Below, one piece after another: positions 1 to 9,338 of a stretch of 64,000 nt of DNA (position 1 is its first letter; every line of letters starts with the position of its first letter). The notes under the pieces are model-generated. The model saw nothing but the letters and a program-made list of their open reading frames with translations, was not told the DNA's origin and did no database searches. Made by a program: the position numbers and the translations under genes. The stretch is taken from NCBI GenBank assembly GCA_018267955.1, contig JAFDXL010000002.1, forward strand, positions 456,941-520,940. Direction: 5' to 3'. The stretch is from Bacteroidota bacterium. Its GTDB lineage: Bacteria > Bacteroidota > Bacteroidia > Chitinophagales > Chitinophagaceae.

Positions 1-289
1 ATACGATACCTGTTACCACCAGCGTGGTGAACAACATAGAATCGTAACGTACACCGTGATCTGAAGCAGATACGGGCAACATCTTATCTGAAAGTGCATT
101 GTGGCAAATAACAATGCCTATCATACCCGCTACAAAGAAAAGCAGGAACAAGAGGGCCATTGAGCGGTTTACTCTCCTGTTTATTTTTTCCTCGCCACGC
201 AGTACGGTGGAATATTCGCTGGCTTTAGCTATTTGGTATATGATAACAAATACCAGGCCTATCAATACTATTGTTAAAAATCCCGACAT
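1..289 (-). CDS. coxB: Cytochrome c oxidase subunit II, N-terminal part (cut by window edge)
   Basis: The frame opens at an ATG at 289 and runs off the left edge, giving 96 residues. It starts MSGFLTIVLIGLVFVI, a membrane helix, and then has a charged stretch and a second helix (about residues 43-62). The two-helix hairpin and the following LPVSASDHG segment match the N-terminus of Bacteroidota cytochrome oxidase subunit II. The copper-binding CuA domain would lie outside the window. It follows actF by 81 bases on the same strand. In this phylum Alternative Complex III commonly forms a supercomplex with the downstream oxidase, which supports the call. Only the first 96 residues are seen. Confidence 0.8.
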   Translation of the reverse strand, partial: MSGFLTIVLIGLVFVIIYQIAKASEYSTVLRGEEKINRRVNRSMALLFLLFFVAGMIGIVICHNALSDKMLPVSASDHGVRYDSMLFTTLVVTGIV

Positions 290-369
290 GGTCAGTGTTC
301 TTGTATTTAACTATTATTACTTTTTACTCTTACGTTTGCTCTGTAACAGGTTACAGGGAATATGGTCAA

Positions 370-1584
370 TTAGCTTTGGTGCAATATAGCTTCTTTCAGC
401 AGCGGGTGGTTGCTCGGTACCAAAGAAGACTTGGTAAGCATACGCGCCACGCTGAACATCATTACACCTGCAAAGCCTGCAAATATGCCGAGTTCGTACC
501 AGCTCAGGTGCCAGTGTTCTTTCAGCGGGCCAGGCATTGTCATGATGTAGAAATCAAGCCAGTGACCAAATATAATTGTCATTGCCATAAAGCTTACGGT
601 AAAGTAATTACGTTTACTTGGGCGCGACATCAATATCAATATCGGCATACAGAAGTTGATAATGAATGTTGCATACCAGATCATGGCATAAGGGCCATGT
701 TGGCGGATAACGAAATATGTAGTTTCTTCCGGTATGTTACTATACCATATCAGCATGTACTGCGCAAACCAGGTATAGGTCCAGAAGATACTGAATGCGA
801 ACATGAATTTACCAAGATCGTGCACGTGCTCTTTGCTCACTATTTCCATGTGGCCCTGATTCTTCAGGTAAACTACCCACAACAGGATCAGTGACATACC
901 GCTAACGAATGCACTACCGAAAGTGTACCAGCTAAACATAGTAGAATACCAGTGTGCATCGATGCTCATGATCCACATCCACGGAGTAGTACTCATTTGT
1001 GTAAGCGCGTAGATGAACAGGAACGCTGCAGACCATTTGAACATCAGCCAGTAATTTTTGGTGCTGTTTTTAGGAGCTGATTCCTGGGCGATAGATATAG
1101 CGCGGAACTTGCGTCCAACGAATGCCCACAGAGCAATTGTTACTACAGTGAACCCTACAAACATACCCGGATTCAGGAAGGAAGATTTACCTTTCAGTAT
1201 TTCATCATTGCCCGGTGTCACCCAGTGGTAGATAGGATTGTGGCCATCTATTTTGAACCCGAATGCTATCGCAAATAAGATGATGATCGTGATGAGCCCA
1301 AATACCCATACGTTGGCACCAATTGCCTCCGGTACTCTCTTATAAGCTACGATCCACGCACCCTGTGCCAGTGATGCTGCTGCCTGGATAAATATACAAG
1401 CTACGGACATCAGCAGGAAGAATACGCTGTTGTGCAGCAACACGATCCAGAAGCGTGTTTGTTCAAAATGGTCGCTGCTGCCCAGTAGGGTAACACCGCC
1501 AATTACCAGGGCAAGTATGCCGATGATGATCAATGCGAGGCTAGTGTTCCTTAATCGCGCCGGTATCTCAAAACGTTCGTTCAT
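370..1584 (-). CDS. actF: Alternative Complex III membrane subunit ActF
   Basis: A 404-residue polytopic membrane protein with about ten hydrophobic helices, starting MNERFEIPARLRNTS. It is the last gene of actABCDEF. ActF is an integral subunit of the quinol:cytochrome c oxidoreductase that replaces the bc1 complex in many Bacteroidota, and is a distant relative of the NrfD/PsrC-like ActC. It is assigned by position, length and membrane profile. ATG start at 1584, 50 bases after actE. Confidence 0.88.
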   Translation of the reverse strand: MNERFEIPARLRNTSLALIIIGILALVIGGVTLLGSSDHFEQTRFWIVLLHNSVFFLLMSVACIFIQAAASLAQGAWIVAYKRVPEAIGANVWVFGLITIIILFAIAFGFKIDGHNPIYHWVTPGNDEILKGKSSFLNPGMFVGFTVVTIALWAFVGRKFRAISIAQESAPKNSTKNYWLMFKWSAAFLFIYALTQMSTTPWMWIMSIDAHWYSTMFSWYTFGSAFVSGMSLILLWVVYLKNQGHMEIVSKEHVHDLGKFMFAFSIFWTYTWFAQYMLIWYSNIPEETTYFVIRQHGPYAMIWYATFIINFCMPILILMSRPSKRNYFTVSFMAMTIIFGHWLDFYIMTMPGPLKEHWHLSWYELGIFAGFAGVMMFSVARMLTKSSLVPSNHPLLKEAILHQS

Positions 1585-1634
1585 TTTTTAAACCTTATTA
1601 GAAGTACGTTTATAATTTTCTTCTGTTGTCAATT

Positions 1635-2300
1635 TTATTTCTTGCCTTCAGCTTTTGTATCAGCCTTAGGTTCTGTAGCCATAGCTACAACTTTAGCACT
1701 ATCTGTTGCAGCGGCGCCAAATGCAAATGCATCGCCACCATTGGCAGATTGTACTTTTTTGATGTAAGCGATCACCATCCAGCGTTGTTTTGTATCCAGC
1801 TGGCTGGCGTAAGAACCCATCATGTTCTTACCGTATTTAACCGCTGCATACATCTGGCCTACCGGCATATGCAGGTATTTACCATCTTTAAAGTTGGCAG
1901 GCATTGCCGCAAACTTACCGCTTGCATACAATGGACCCTGTCCATCCAGATTGGTACCATGGCATATACCGCAGTAGATATTAAACAGGCGCTTGCCTTC
2001 ATCCAGCTGTGCATCTGTAAAACGCAGAGATGTAGTGTACGTTTTATAAGCATTGGTATCGCCTTCCACCAGGTGGTCGGGCAATTCGTGGCCCATAGCT
2101 ATCGTACCGGCTACCGGCGGACGGCTTGTTTGGCTATCTGCAAAGTTGGGGTTAGCCGTGTATGCATCGTAAGCACGTGAGTAGACCATGTCCGGGGCGT
2201 ATGTTTTACCAGGGTTGCGACGGATGCTACCACTGTTACATGCCGTAAGTCCCAGTCCAGCCACCAGGCCCGCTACTACTATGCTTTTGGTTTTATTCAT
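1635..2300 (-). CDS. actE: Alternative Complex III monoheme cytochrome c lipoprotein ActE
   Basis: A 221-residue lipoprotein. The signal peptide ends in the lipobox LTAC with the lipidated cysteine at residue 21. One heme c site, CGICH, is at residues 110-114, followed by a Met-rich stretch (VGQMYAAVKYGKNMMGSY) that probably supplies the distal ligand. ActE is the single-heme electron exit subunit of the complex on the periplasmic face. The C-terminus is Ala/Lys-rich and low complexity. It lies between actD and actF. Confidence 0.92.
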   Translation of the reverse strand: MNKTKSIVVAGLVAGLGLTACNSGSIRRNPGKTYAPDMVYSRAYDAYTANPNFADSQTSRPPVAGTIAMGHELPDHLVEGDTNAYKTYTTSLRFTDAQLDEGKRLFNIYCGICHGTNLDGQGPLYASGKFAAMPANFKDGKYLHMPVGQMYAAVKYGKNMMGSYASQLDTKQRWMVIAYIKKVQSANGGDAFAFGAAATDSAKVVAMATEPKADTKAEGKK

Positions 2301-2391
2301 AAATTATTTAAAATTCAAAGTCAAGATTCAAAAAATTCAACCCTCCGGATCCTGCGCTTCTTTATTTTTTTACCTATTAACTATTATTCCG

Positions 2392-2976
2392 TTAGCCGTT
2401 TACCGTTGTATATTTCTCGTAAGGCTCTTCTTTATCGAAACGTCCGTACCACCATTCAGATTCAGCTATTTGTACTGAAGTTTCTACAGCGCCTGTTGTC
2501 TTCAGGAAATTGATGGCTTCCTGTTCGTTTGCATCGCTGATCTCCAGTGCCACTACAAACAAATCGTCAGACTGGCGTGGGTGGAAAACGTGTTTCTTAA
2601 CGCCCGGCATGATCTGGTTGAGGTAGCAGAACGTAAGCACCATACCTACTGCAGCAAACAACACTGTAAGCTCGAAAGTGATAGGTATGAACGCTGGCAA
2701 GGACCAGTGCGGCTTACCACCGAAATTGATAGGCCAGTCGCTGGTAAATATCCAGGACATAAACCCTACTGCAGTAGCGGTACCGGTGATACCATATATG
2801 AAACCTGCTACGTGAAGATCTGTTTCTTTAAGGCCCAGCGCATGGTCTAAACCGTGCACAGGGAACGGTGTATATACATCGTGCAGCTTAAAACCACTGT
2901 GACGTACCTTCTTCACCGCAGGAAACAGCACTTCCTCATCATTATAACAAGCAACTGCAAATTTCTTTATAGCCAT
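2392..2976 (-). CDS. actD: Alternative Complex III subunit ActD (DUF3341)
   Basis: 194 residues with two membrane helices (about 57-80 and 96-122) and soluble ends, the usual form of the DUF3341 subunit ActD. It has no cofactor motif. ActD packs against ActC in known structures. It starts MAIKKFAVACYNDEEVL, 44 bases downstream of actC, and is followed by actE. Confidence 0.9.
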   Translation of the reverse strand: MAIKKFAVACYNDEEVLFPAVKKVRHSGFKLHDVYTPFPVHGLDHALGLKETDLHVAGFIYGITGTATAVGFMSWIFTSDWPINFGGKPHWSLPAFIPITFELTVLFAAVGMVLTFCYLNQIMPGVKKHVFHPRQSDDLFVVALEISDANEQEAINFLKTTGAVETSVQIAESEWWYGRFDKEEPYEKYTTVNG

Positions 2977-3020
2977 TTTAATTTTTATTCAAAAAGTTAA
3001 AAGTCAAATTTCAAAATCTA

Positions 3021-4457
3021 CTAATGGTGCGCGTGCTCCAGTTCGTGTTTAAACTCTTCTGTGCTCTTAGCATCAATCGGCGCCATATCTTTCTTAAAGC
3101 TTTCACCTGATGTCTTCAATATAAACTTGATCTCAGCAATTGCTATCACAGGGAAATATTTAGCGAAGAGGAAGAAGCATGTAAAGAACAGGCCGAATGT
3201 ACCTACATAGAAGCCCATTTCTGTCCAGGTTGGGCTATAGTAAGTCCAGCTGCCCGGCAGATAGTCGCGGTACAGAGAAGTAACGATGATAACGAAACGC
3301 TCGAACCACATACCAATGTTCACCACGATAGACATTACGAAAGTGAATGGGATGTTACGACGCAGTTTCTTGAACCAGAACAACTGCGGAGATACCACGT
3401 TACAGGTCATCATTGCCCAGTAGCTCCACCAGTAAGGGCCCATGATACGCCATTTAAACGCATCCTGTTCGTACACCACCTGGCTATACCATGCCATGAA
3501 CAATTCTGTTAAGTATGCCACACCCACGATAGAACCGGTAAGTACAATTACCTTGTTCATAGCCTCGAGGTGACCTACAGTAATATAATCTTCAAGGCCC
3601 ATGATCTTACGGCAAACGATCAACAGCGTGTTCACCATTGCGAAGCCGGAGAAGATGGCACCCGCAACGAAGTATGGCGGGAAGATGGTAGTATGCCAAC
3701 CCGGGATAACCGAAGTAGCAAAGTCAAAAGATACGATCGTGTGTACAGAAAGTACCAGTGGTGTGCTTAAACCTGCAAGTACCAGTGATAATGCTTCGTG
3801 ACGTTGCCAGTTTTTAGCAGTACCTGTCCATCCGAAAGATGCCAGGCCATACAGGCGTTTGCGCAATTTTGTTTTAGCGCGGTCGCGGATGGTAGCAAAG
3901 TCAGGAACAAGGCCTGAATACCAGAATAATAAAGATACCGTGAAGTAAGTAGAGATCGCGAACACGTCCCACATCAGGGCCGAGTTGAAGTTTGGCCACA
4001 GCGGACCGCGGCTGTTGGGGTAAGGCAGTACGAAGAAGGCATCCCATACACGACCCATGTGGAAGATAGGGAACTGACCCGCGCACATTACCGCGAAGAT
4101 GGTCATCGCCTCAGCAGCACGGTTTACACCGGTACGCCAGCCCTGGCGGAAGAGTAAAAGGATAGCGGAGATAAGCGTACCGGCGTGACCGATACCCACC
4201 CACCATACGAAGTTGGTGATATCCCATCCCCAACCTACTGTACGGTTGATACCCCATACACCGATACCATAGTAAACTTCCCAAAACACCGAGAACACAC
4301 CCCAACCCAGCAGTAATACCGAGAAGAAGAAACCTACATACCACATACGGCCCGGTTTCTGCTCAATAGGGCGAACAATGTCTTCCGTAACCTGGTGATA
4401 ATTTTTCTCACCATCTACCAGCGGTTCCCGTACAAACGATTCGTACTTTAAATGCAT
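3021..4457 (-). CDS. actC: Alternative Complex III quinol-binding membrane subunit ActC (NrfD family)
   Basis: 478 residues with about ten hydrophobic helices, similar to the NrfD/PsrC family that carries the quinol site of the complex. Family-typical stretches include GWDITNFVWWVGIGHAGT and the histidine-rich end ELEHAHH. It follows actB by 93 bases. ActC is thought to oxidise menaquinol and pass electrons to the Fe-S clusters of ActB and then to the hemes of ActA and ActE. Confidence 0.93.
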   Translation of the reverse strand: MHLKYESFVREPLVDGEKNYHQVTEDIVRPIEQKPGRMWYVGFFFSVLLLGWGVFSVFWEVYYGIGVWGINRTVGWGWDITNFVWWVGIGHAGTLISAILLLFRQGWRTGVNRAAEAMTIFAVMCAGQFPIFHMGRVWDAFFVLPYPNSRGPLWPNFNSALMWDVFAISTYFTVSLLFWYSGLVPDFATIRDRAKTKLRKRLYGLASFGWTGTAKNWQRHEALSLVLAGLSTPLVLSVHTIVSFDFATSVIPGWHTTIFPPYFVAGAIFSGFAMVNTLLIVCRKIMGLEDYITVGHLEAMNKVIVLTGSIVGVAYLTELFMAWYSQVVYEQDAFKWRIMGPYWWSYWAMMTCNVVSPQLFWFKKLRRNIPFTFVMSIVVNIGMWFERFVIIVTSLYRDYLPGSWTYYSPTWTEMGFYVGTFGLFFTCFFLFAKYFPVIAIAEIKFILKTSGESFKKDMAPIDAKSTEEFKHELEHAHH

Positions 4458-4550
4458 AGCACTTTATTAGTAAAGTTCTTATTAATTGTTTCGGATTGCG
4501 GTATTACCCGCGCCCCATTTATTTTTCTATTACACCTTCAGGCAGCGCCT

Positions 4551-7500
4551 TTAGATGTGTTCTTTCATCATCCAGTCTGTTGCTTCGTTACCACCTACTA
4601 TCTTATCTGTGTTACGGATCTTAGACAGGTAGTTAACGTTTGGCAATGTGTGTATTTGTTCCAGTACGTAGAACACGCGTTCCTTGTTGTTCTTACGTAT
4701 CTGCGCTACCGCACTTTCAGGATCGTTTACGTTACCGAATACGATACAATCAGAAGCACAAGCCTGCTGACAAGCGGTCTTAGCTTCGCCATCCTTCATA
4801 GGGCGGCCGTCTTTTTTCGCAGTCAGTTTAGCATCCTGCAGACGTTGTACGCAGAAGCTACATTTTTCCATCACACCACGGCTACGAACGGTAACATCAG
4901 GGTTCAGCACCATGCGTGTCAGGTCGTCGTTCATACCATCGCGGCGGTAATCTTCGTACAGGTTGTCATCAAAGCAGTCAGCACCATTCCAGTCGAGCCA
5001 GTTGAAGTGACGTACTTTATAAGGACAGTTGTTAGCGCAATATTTAGTACCGATACAACGGTTATAAGCCATTTGGTTGAGGCCTTCAGAGCTGTGGTTG
5101 GTAGCAGACACCGGGCAAACGTTTTCGCAAGGAGCGTTATCGCAGTGCTGGCACATCATTGGCTGGAAGATAGTCTGGATAGTATCCGGCTCATCTGGGT
5201 TACCGCTAAAGTAACGATCGATGCGGATCCAGTGCATATCGTGCGACCTCATTACTTCCCTTTTACCAACAACAGATACGTTGTTTTCTGCCATACAACC
5301 TACCACGCAGGCACCGCAACCGGTACATGCAGTAAGATCGATAGACATACCCCAGTGGATACCCGGAGAAACGTATTCAGGATACAGTGTAGCATTCTTA
5401 CGGAAGCCTTCCTCATCCAGAAGCACGGCAGCACCTGCAGCAGCAGCCTTTTCAGGCTCTGTGTGCATGCTTTCTTCGTTAGCTTCTTCGCCCCATGGCT
5501 GATGGGTAAATGGACCTATTTCTTCTTTACGCTCTTCCAGCAGTTCGTTTGGATTCTTAGCAAACTCTTCGAGTGTAAATTCGTGAACAACCGCGCGGCC
5601 TTCATAGCTCATGTGTGTCTGAGTGATGGCCAGGTCGTAAGTCTTATCAGTTTTTTCGATGGTTACAGGAGCATGATAGCTAACCGTTTGGCCTACCATG
5701 TGCGTAAGCGGATAAACGTTTTTACCACCTATTTCGTTGCCCCATTTGTCGGTACCGCTTTTTGCAGCCATACCTACTTTAGCATCACGGCCATAACCTA
5801 CCGCTATTGCTACCACATCGTTATGCATACCGGGAACAGCTATTAGCGGAAGCAATACTTCCTGTCCGTTCACTTTCAGTTTGATAACGCGTTTAGCGGT
5901 ATCTACTTCTGTGATGCTGGTAAGCTCATTGCCCAGTTCTTTTGCTTTTTTAGGAGATACGCAAGCGTAGTTGTCCCAGGTAACTTTCGTCATTGGGTCA
6001 GGCATCTCGTGCAGCCATGGGTTGTTACTCCACATACCACCGTGGCCTATTGAGATCTTCTCGTATATCACCACTTCCATGCCATCTGTAGGCTTGGTAG
6101 GGATAGCAGAGATCGCTGTGCCTATATTACCGGCAAATGTAGCGCCGCCTGTTGGCATATCGCCGGCGGGTTCTACGATACCGTCCTGTAATGCTTTATC
6201 AAAATTGCTTTCGCCGCCCAGTTTGCTTGTCCAGTATTGCTTCCACATATCACCATAGGTGGTAGTAGCACCGGCCCACATCAACAGGCTATCCTGGTAT
6301 GCACGTGTTTTGAACAGCGGAGCGATACCCGGTTGCATCAGGCTGTAATAGCCTGTTTTAGGTTCTGCATCACCCCAACTTTCCAGGTAGTGATGGTTAG
6401 GAACCACGAACTTGCACTGCTGTGCAGTTTCGTCCATACGGTCTGCGAAAGATACCGTTACAGGAACTTTCTTCAGGCCTTCGGCAAATTTCTTGCCGTT
6501 GTACAGTTCATATACAGGGTTTACACCGTGTATCAGTACCGCACCTACCTGGCCATTGCTCATAGCCTCTGTAAGAGCAGCTACATCTGCATCTATACCT
6601 GCCCTGTAATTGCTGTTTACCGCCCAGTTGATCGTAGTGCCATTAGCACCGATCGCACTGTTGATAGCGTTAATTACAGTCTGAACATTTACATCGTTGC
6701 TGCCGCATACTACCATACCGTTGCCTTTCTTCAGATCAGCAGCAGCTTTGGTAACTAGTTCGTTCAGGCCCTTGGTGCTCAGTGAAGGAGCCGCGCCTGT
6801 AGTAACGGCATTATACAGCGCTACCGCTACCGCGCCCATTTCGCTAGGCTTGCAGGTAGCACGAACGTCTGCGCTGGCACCTGTAGTGGTATGGTGACCT
6901 TCTACATGGTAGTGGCGAGACATTTTAAGGTTCTTTGCAGTAACCTTACGTGTAGCAGCATATTGTTTAGAGAATTCTACCGGTGATAACCAGGTGCCGA
7001 GGAAATCTGCACCAAGACTTACGATAGTATCTGCTTTATCAAAATGATAAGAAGGCAGCGCACGTTTTCCGTAGCTGGCTTCGTTTGCCAATAACATACC
7101 ACTGTAAGAAACCGGATCGTAGATCACATGCTTAGCAGTAGGATATTTGGCGAGGAATTGATTGATAACTTCTTTTGTAGTAGGGCTAAGGATCGTTGAG
7201 GTAAGCAGGTAGATTGGTTGTGACGCGCTTGCCAAACCATCCTTCACCTGGCGATCGATAGCATCGAAAGTAGCCTCCTGTCCATCAACCATCGGCTGAC
7301 GCAGGCGGGCCTTATCGTACAGGCTCAGTACAGATGCCTGCACACGTGCCGATGTAGAACCTTTTGTTATAGAAGAAAGCGTGTTACCTTCTACTTTTAT
7401 CGGGCGGCCATCGCGTGTTTTGATAACAATAGCGCAATAATCGCCACCATCTACGAATGTAGAAGCGTAGTAGTTAGGAACACCCGGTACTATATCTTCC

Positions 7501-7739
7501 GGTTTTATTGCGTAAGGGATCACCCTGCGCACAGGCATTTCGCAACTTGCAGCCAAAGTAGCAGCAACGGTGCTGAAACCTAAGAATTTCAAAAAGTCGC
7601 GGCGGGGTGTAGTAGCATTCAGCAGGTTGTCGCTCATTTCAAACGGCAACGGCTCGCTAAACTCATTTGCTGCTACCTCTTGATGAGCTTCCGTATTGTT
7701 CAGCTCTTCGAGGCCCTTCCAATATTTTTTTTGACTCAT
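4551..7739 (-). CDS. actB: Alternative Complex III Fe-S/molybdopterin-like fusion subunit ActB
   Basis: 1062 residues. The N-terminus carries a Tat-like motif RRDFLKF (residues 46-52), then a hydrophobic segment ending LAASC, which looks like a lipobox at Cys66. The middle 650 residues resemble a molybdopterin oxidoreductase, a domain known to lack the cofactor in ActB. The C-terminal 270 residues are ferredoxin-like with four cysteine groups, including CTGCGACVVGC, CQHCDNAPCENVC and CIGTKYCANNCP. This matches the 3Fe-4S/4Fe-4S wiring of ActB. The fusion of the two domains is normal for the family. Confidence 0.95.
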   Translation of the reverse strand: MSQKKYWKGLEELNNTEAHQEVAANEFSEPLPFEMSDNLLNATTPRRDFLKFLGFSTVAATLAASCEMPVRRVIPYAIKPEDIVPGVPNYYASTFVDGGDYCAIVIKTRDGRPIKVEGNTLSSITKGSTSARVQASVLSLYDKARLRQPMVDGQEATFDAIDRQVKDGLASASQPIYLLTSTILSPTTKEVINQFLAKYPTAKHVIYDPVSYSGMLLANEASYGKRALPSYHFDKADTIVSLGADFLGTWLSPVEFSKQYAATRKVTAKNLKMSRHYHVEGHHTTTGASADVRATCKPSEMGAVAVALYNAVTTGAAPSLSTKGLNELVTKAAADLKKGNGMVVCGSNDVNVQTVINAINSAIGANGTTINWAVNSNYRAGIDADVAALTEAMSNGQVGAVLIHGVNPVYELYNGKKFAEGLKKVPVTVSFADRMDETAQQCKFVVPNHHYLESWGDAEPKTGYYSLMQPGIAPLFKTRAYQDSLLMWAGATTTYGDMWKQYWTSKLGGESNFDKALQDGIVEPAGDMPTGGATFAGNIGTAISAIPTKPTDGMEVVIYEKISIGHGGMWSNNPWLHEMPDPMTKVTWDNYACVSPKKAKELGNELTSITEVDTAKRVIKLKVNGQEVLLPLIAVPGMHNDVVAIAVGYGRDAKVGMAAKSGTDKWGNEIGGKNVYPLTHMVGQTVSYHAPVTIEKTDKTYDLAITQTHMSYEGRAVVHEFTLEEFAKNPNELLEERKEEIGPFTHQPWGEEANEESMHTEPEKAAAAGAAVLLDEEGFRKNATLYPEYVSPGIHWGMSIDLTACTGCGACVVGCMAENNVSVVGKREVMRSHDMHWIRIDRYFSGNPDEPDTIQTIFQPMMCQHCDNAPCENVCPVSATNHSSEGLNQMAYNRCIGTKYCANNCPYKVRHFNWLDWNGADCFDDNLYEDYRRDGMNDDLTRMVLNPDVTVRSRGVMEKCSFCVQRLQDAKLTAKKDGRPMKDGEAKTACQQACASDCIVFGNVNDPESAVAQIRKNNKERVFYVLEQIHTLPNVNYLSKIRNTDKIVGGNEATDWMMKEHI

Positions 7740-7812
7740 ATGGTTCGATCCGGTATAAATATTGTTTCCGAATATATTTTAAATGTATTTGATCAATATC
7801 TGTTTATCCAGA

Positions 7813-9081
7813 TTAGTAGTGACATTTTTGGCATTCTGTACCGCCGATGTCTTCTACTGTAACGCCTGTGCGTTTACCTGACTTCAACTCTTCGTGATAT
7901 TTTTCAAATATTGAATAATAGTTGTTGTTTGTGAACTGTACCTGTGTTTGGCGGTGACAGTTGATACACCAGCCCATAGACAGCGGAGCGAACTGATAAA
8001 CCTCGTCCATATCCTGGATCGGGCCGTGGCAACGCTGACACTGTACTTTGCCCACCAGCACGTGCTGAGAGTGGTTGAAGTAAACGTGGTCAGGCAAGTT
8101 GTGGATCTTCACCCATTTAACAGGTGTAGCCTTGATATTGCCTTTCTCGTCGCGGATGTATTCTTTCTTAACAGGATCCCAGCCGGCATATTTATACAGC
8201 TTTTGGATCTCTGCAGTACCATCTATCTTTTTACCTTCTGCAGTTACCAGCGGATGCTCTTCGTTGCCGGTGTATTCATTGATCTGTTTGTGGCAGTTCA
8301 TACAAATATTGGTAGAAGGCACCATTGCGTGGCGGCTCTTTTCAGCGCCTGCGTGGCAATACAAACAGTTGAGCTGGTTGATGCCCACGTGTACTTTGTG
8401 CGAATAGTAAATTGGTTGTAATGGCTGATAGTTTTGCTGGCGGCCCATTTCAATAGCGCCATTAGTGATCCAGTAACCTGCGAAGATGAATACCAGGATC
8501 ACCGTTATTGCGATCACAACTTTATTGCGATAGAAAGGAATTTCTTTAACGTTAGGAACGCCATCTTTTTCGTTAGCTACGCGTTTTAGGCCGCTGTTTA
8601 CACGCCACAGGATGAAGGCAAGGGTCAGCAGTATTACTGTAACCAGTGCATAGATCCAGTTGCCTGTAGAGCTGGTACCTTCTGGTTGCTCTGTTGCAGC
8701 GCCGGTACCTGCAGCAGGCCCTTTACTTGGCGGTTCTACAGAGTTTACATAAGTAACCACAGCATCGATCTCCTCGTCTGACAGACTAGGGAAAGACGTC
8801 ATCACTGTTGGCTTCCACTTATCGAATAGTTTTTGCGCGTACGCATCCTTAGCGATCATCGCAGAAGGATTGTGTACCCAGTTGTGCAACCATTCTTTGC
8901 TTGGCACACGTCCGTCCACGCCTTTCAGCGCAGGGCCGGTAGCATCTTTTAACGGGTTGTGGCAGCTCGCACAATTGGATTGGAATATGGCCTTACCGTC
9001 TGGCGCGGCTACGGCAGAGATGTTGCTAACGAATACGGTAAATACCAATGCAGTGAAGCATTGAACAATTTTCCGGAACAT
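7813..9081 (-). CDS. actA: Alternative Complex III multiheme cytochrome c subunit ActA, with an extra N-terminal heme domain
   Basis: The chosen start at 9081 (MFRKIVQCFTALVF) gives a normal signal peptide; the frame stays open 105 bases further upstream. The 422-residue product has six CxxCH heme motifs: CASCH (37-41) in an N-terminal monoheme cytochrome c domain, then two membrane helices (about 140-160 and 190-212), then CLYCH, CMNCH, CQRCH, CINCH and a last CQKCH at the extreme C-terminus. The last five form the classic pentaheme ActA domain. The N-terminal domain is an additional fused cytochrome c. It is the first gene of the act operon. Confidence 0.93.
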   Translation of the reverse strand: MFRKIVQCFTALVFTVFVSNISAVAAPDGKAIFQSNCASCHNPLKDATGPALKGVDGRVPSKEWLHNWVHNPSAMIAKDAYAQKLFDKWKPTVMTSFPSLSDEEIDAVVTYVNSVEPPSKGPAAGTGAATEQPEGTSSTGNWIYALVTVILLTLAFILWRVNSGLKRVANEKDGVPNVKEIPFYRNKVVIAITVILVFIFAGYWITNGAIEMGRQQNYQPLQPIYYSHKVHVGINQLNCLYCHAGAEKSRHAMVPSTNICMNCHKQINEYTGNEEHPLVTAEGKKIDGTAEIQKLYKYAGWDPVKKEYIRDEKGNIKATPVKWVKIHNLPDHVYFNHSQHVLVGKVQCQRCHGPIQDMDEVYQFAPLSMGWCINCHRQTQVQFTNNNYYSIFEKYHEELKSGKRTGVTVEDIGGTECQKCHY

Positions 9082-9150
9082 CGGCTTAATAGATTCTGAC
9101 ACTAGGATTAATTTTTTGAAAATTAACGTTCCTTTTAGACAAAGCGAGGG

Positions 9151-9158
9151 CGAAATTA
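9151..9158 (-). promoter_or_regulatory. Probable promoter -7 box of the act operon
   Basis: On the minus strand the sequence is TAATTTCG, one base off the Bacteroidota -7 consensus TAnnTTTG. It lies 70 bases upstream of the actA ATG at 9081, in a 257-base non-coding stretch (9082-9338). No other perfect -7 box is seen there. Confidence 0.45.
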
Positions 9159-9338
9159 CAACACAAAGCCGAAAGTTTATACACATTTGTTAAAAAATGT
9201 TTTTCAATGCTGGCAAGGGTTTCAGAGGATATTTGAATTCTGACAATTTGTTTTTGTCACCTGTTTGTAATTGAAAAACGCCTTTTGGTTTAATGTGGTT
9301 TTAATCTAAATATATAATGCGCACTCGCTTATCTATAA

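Noticed and set aside
4452-5846. 464-codon open frame on the plus strand opposite actB
   Set aside because: It is antisense to a well-supported multi-cofactor gene and its peptide has no family features. It is a codon-usage shadow.
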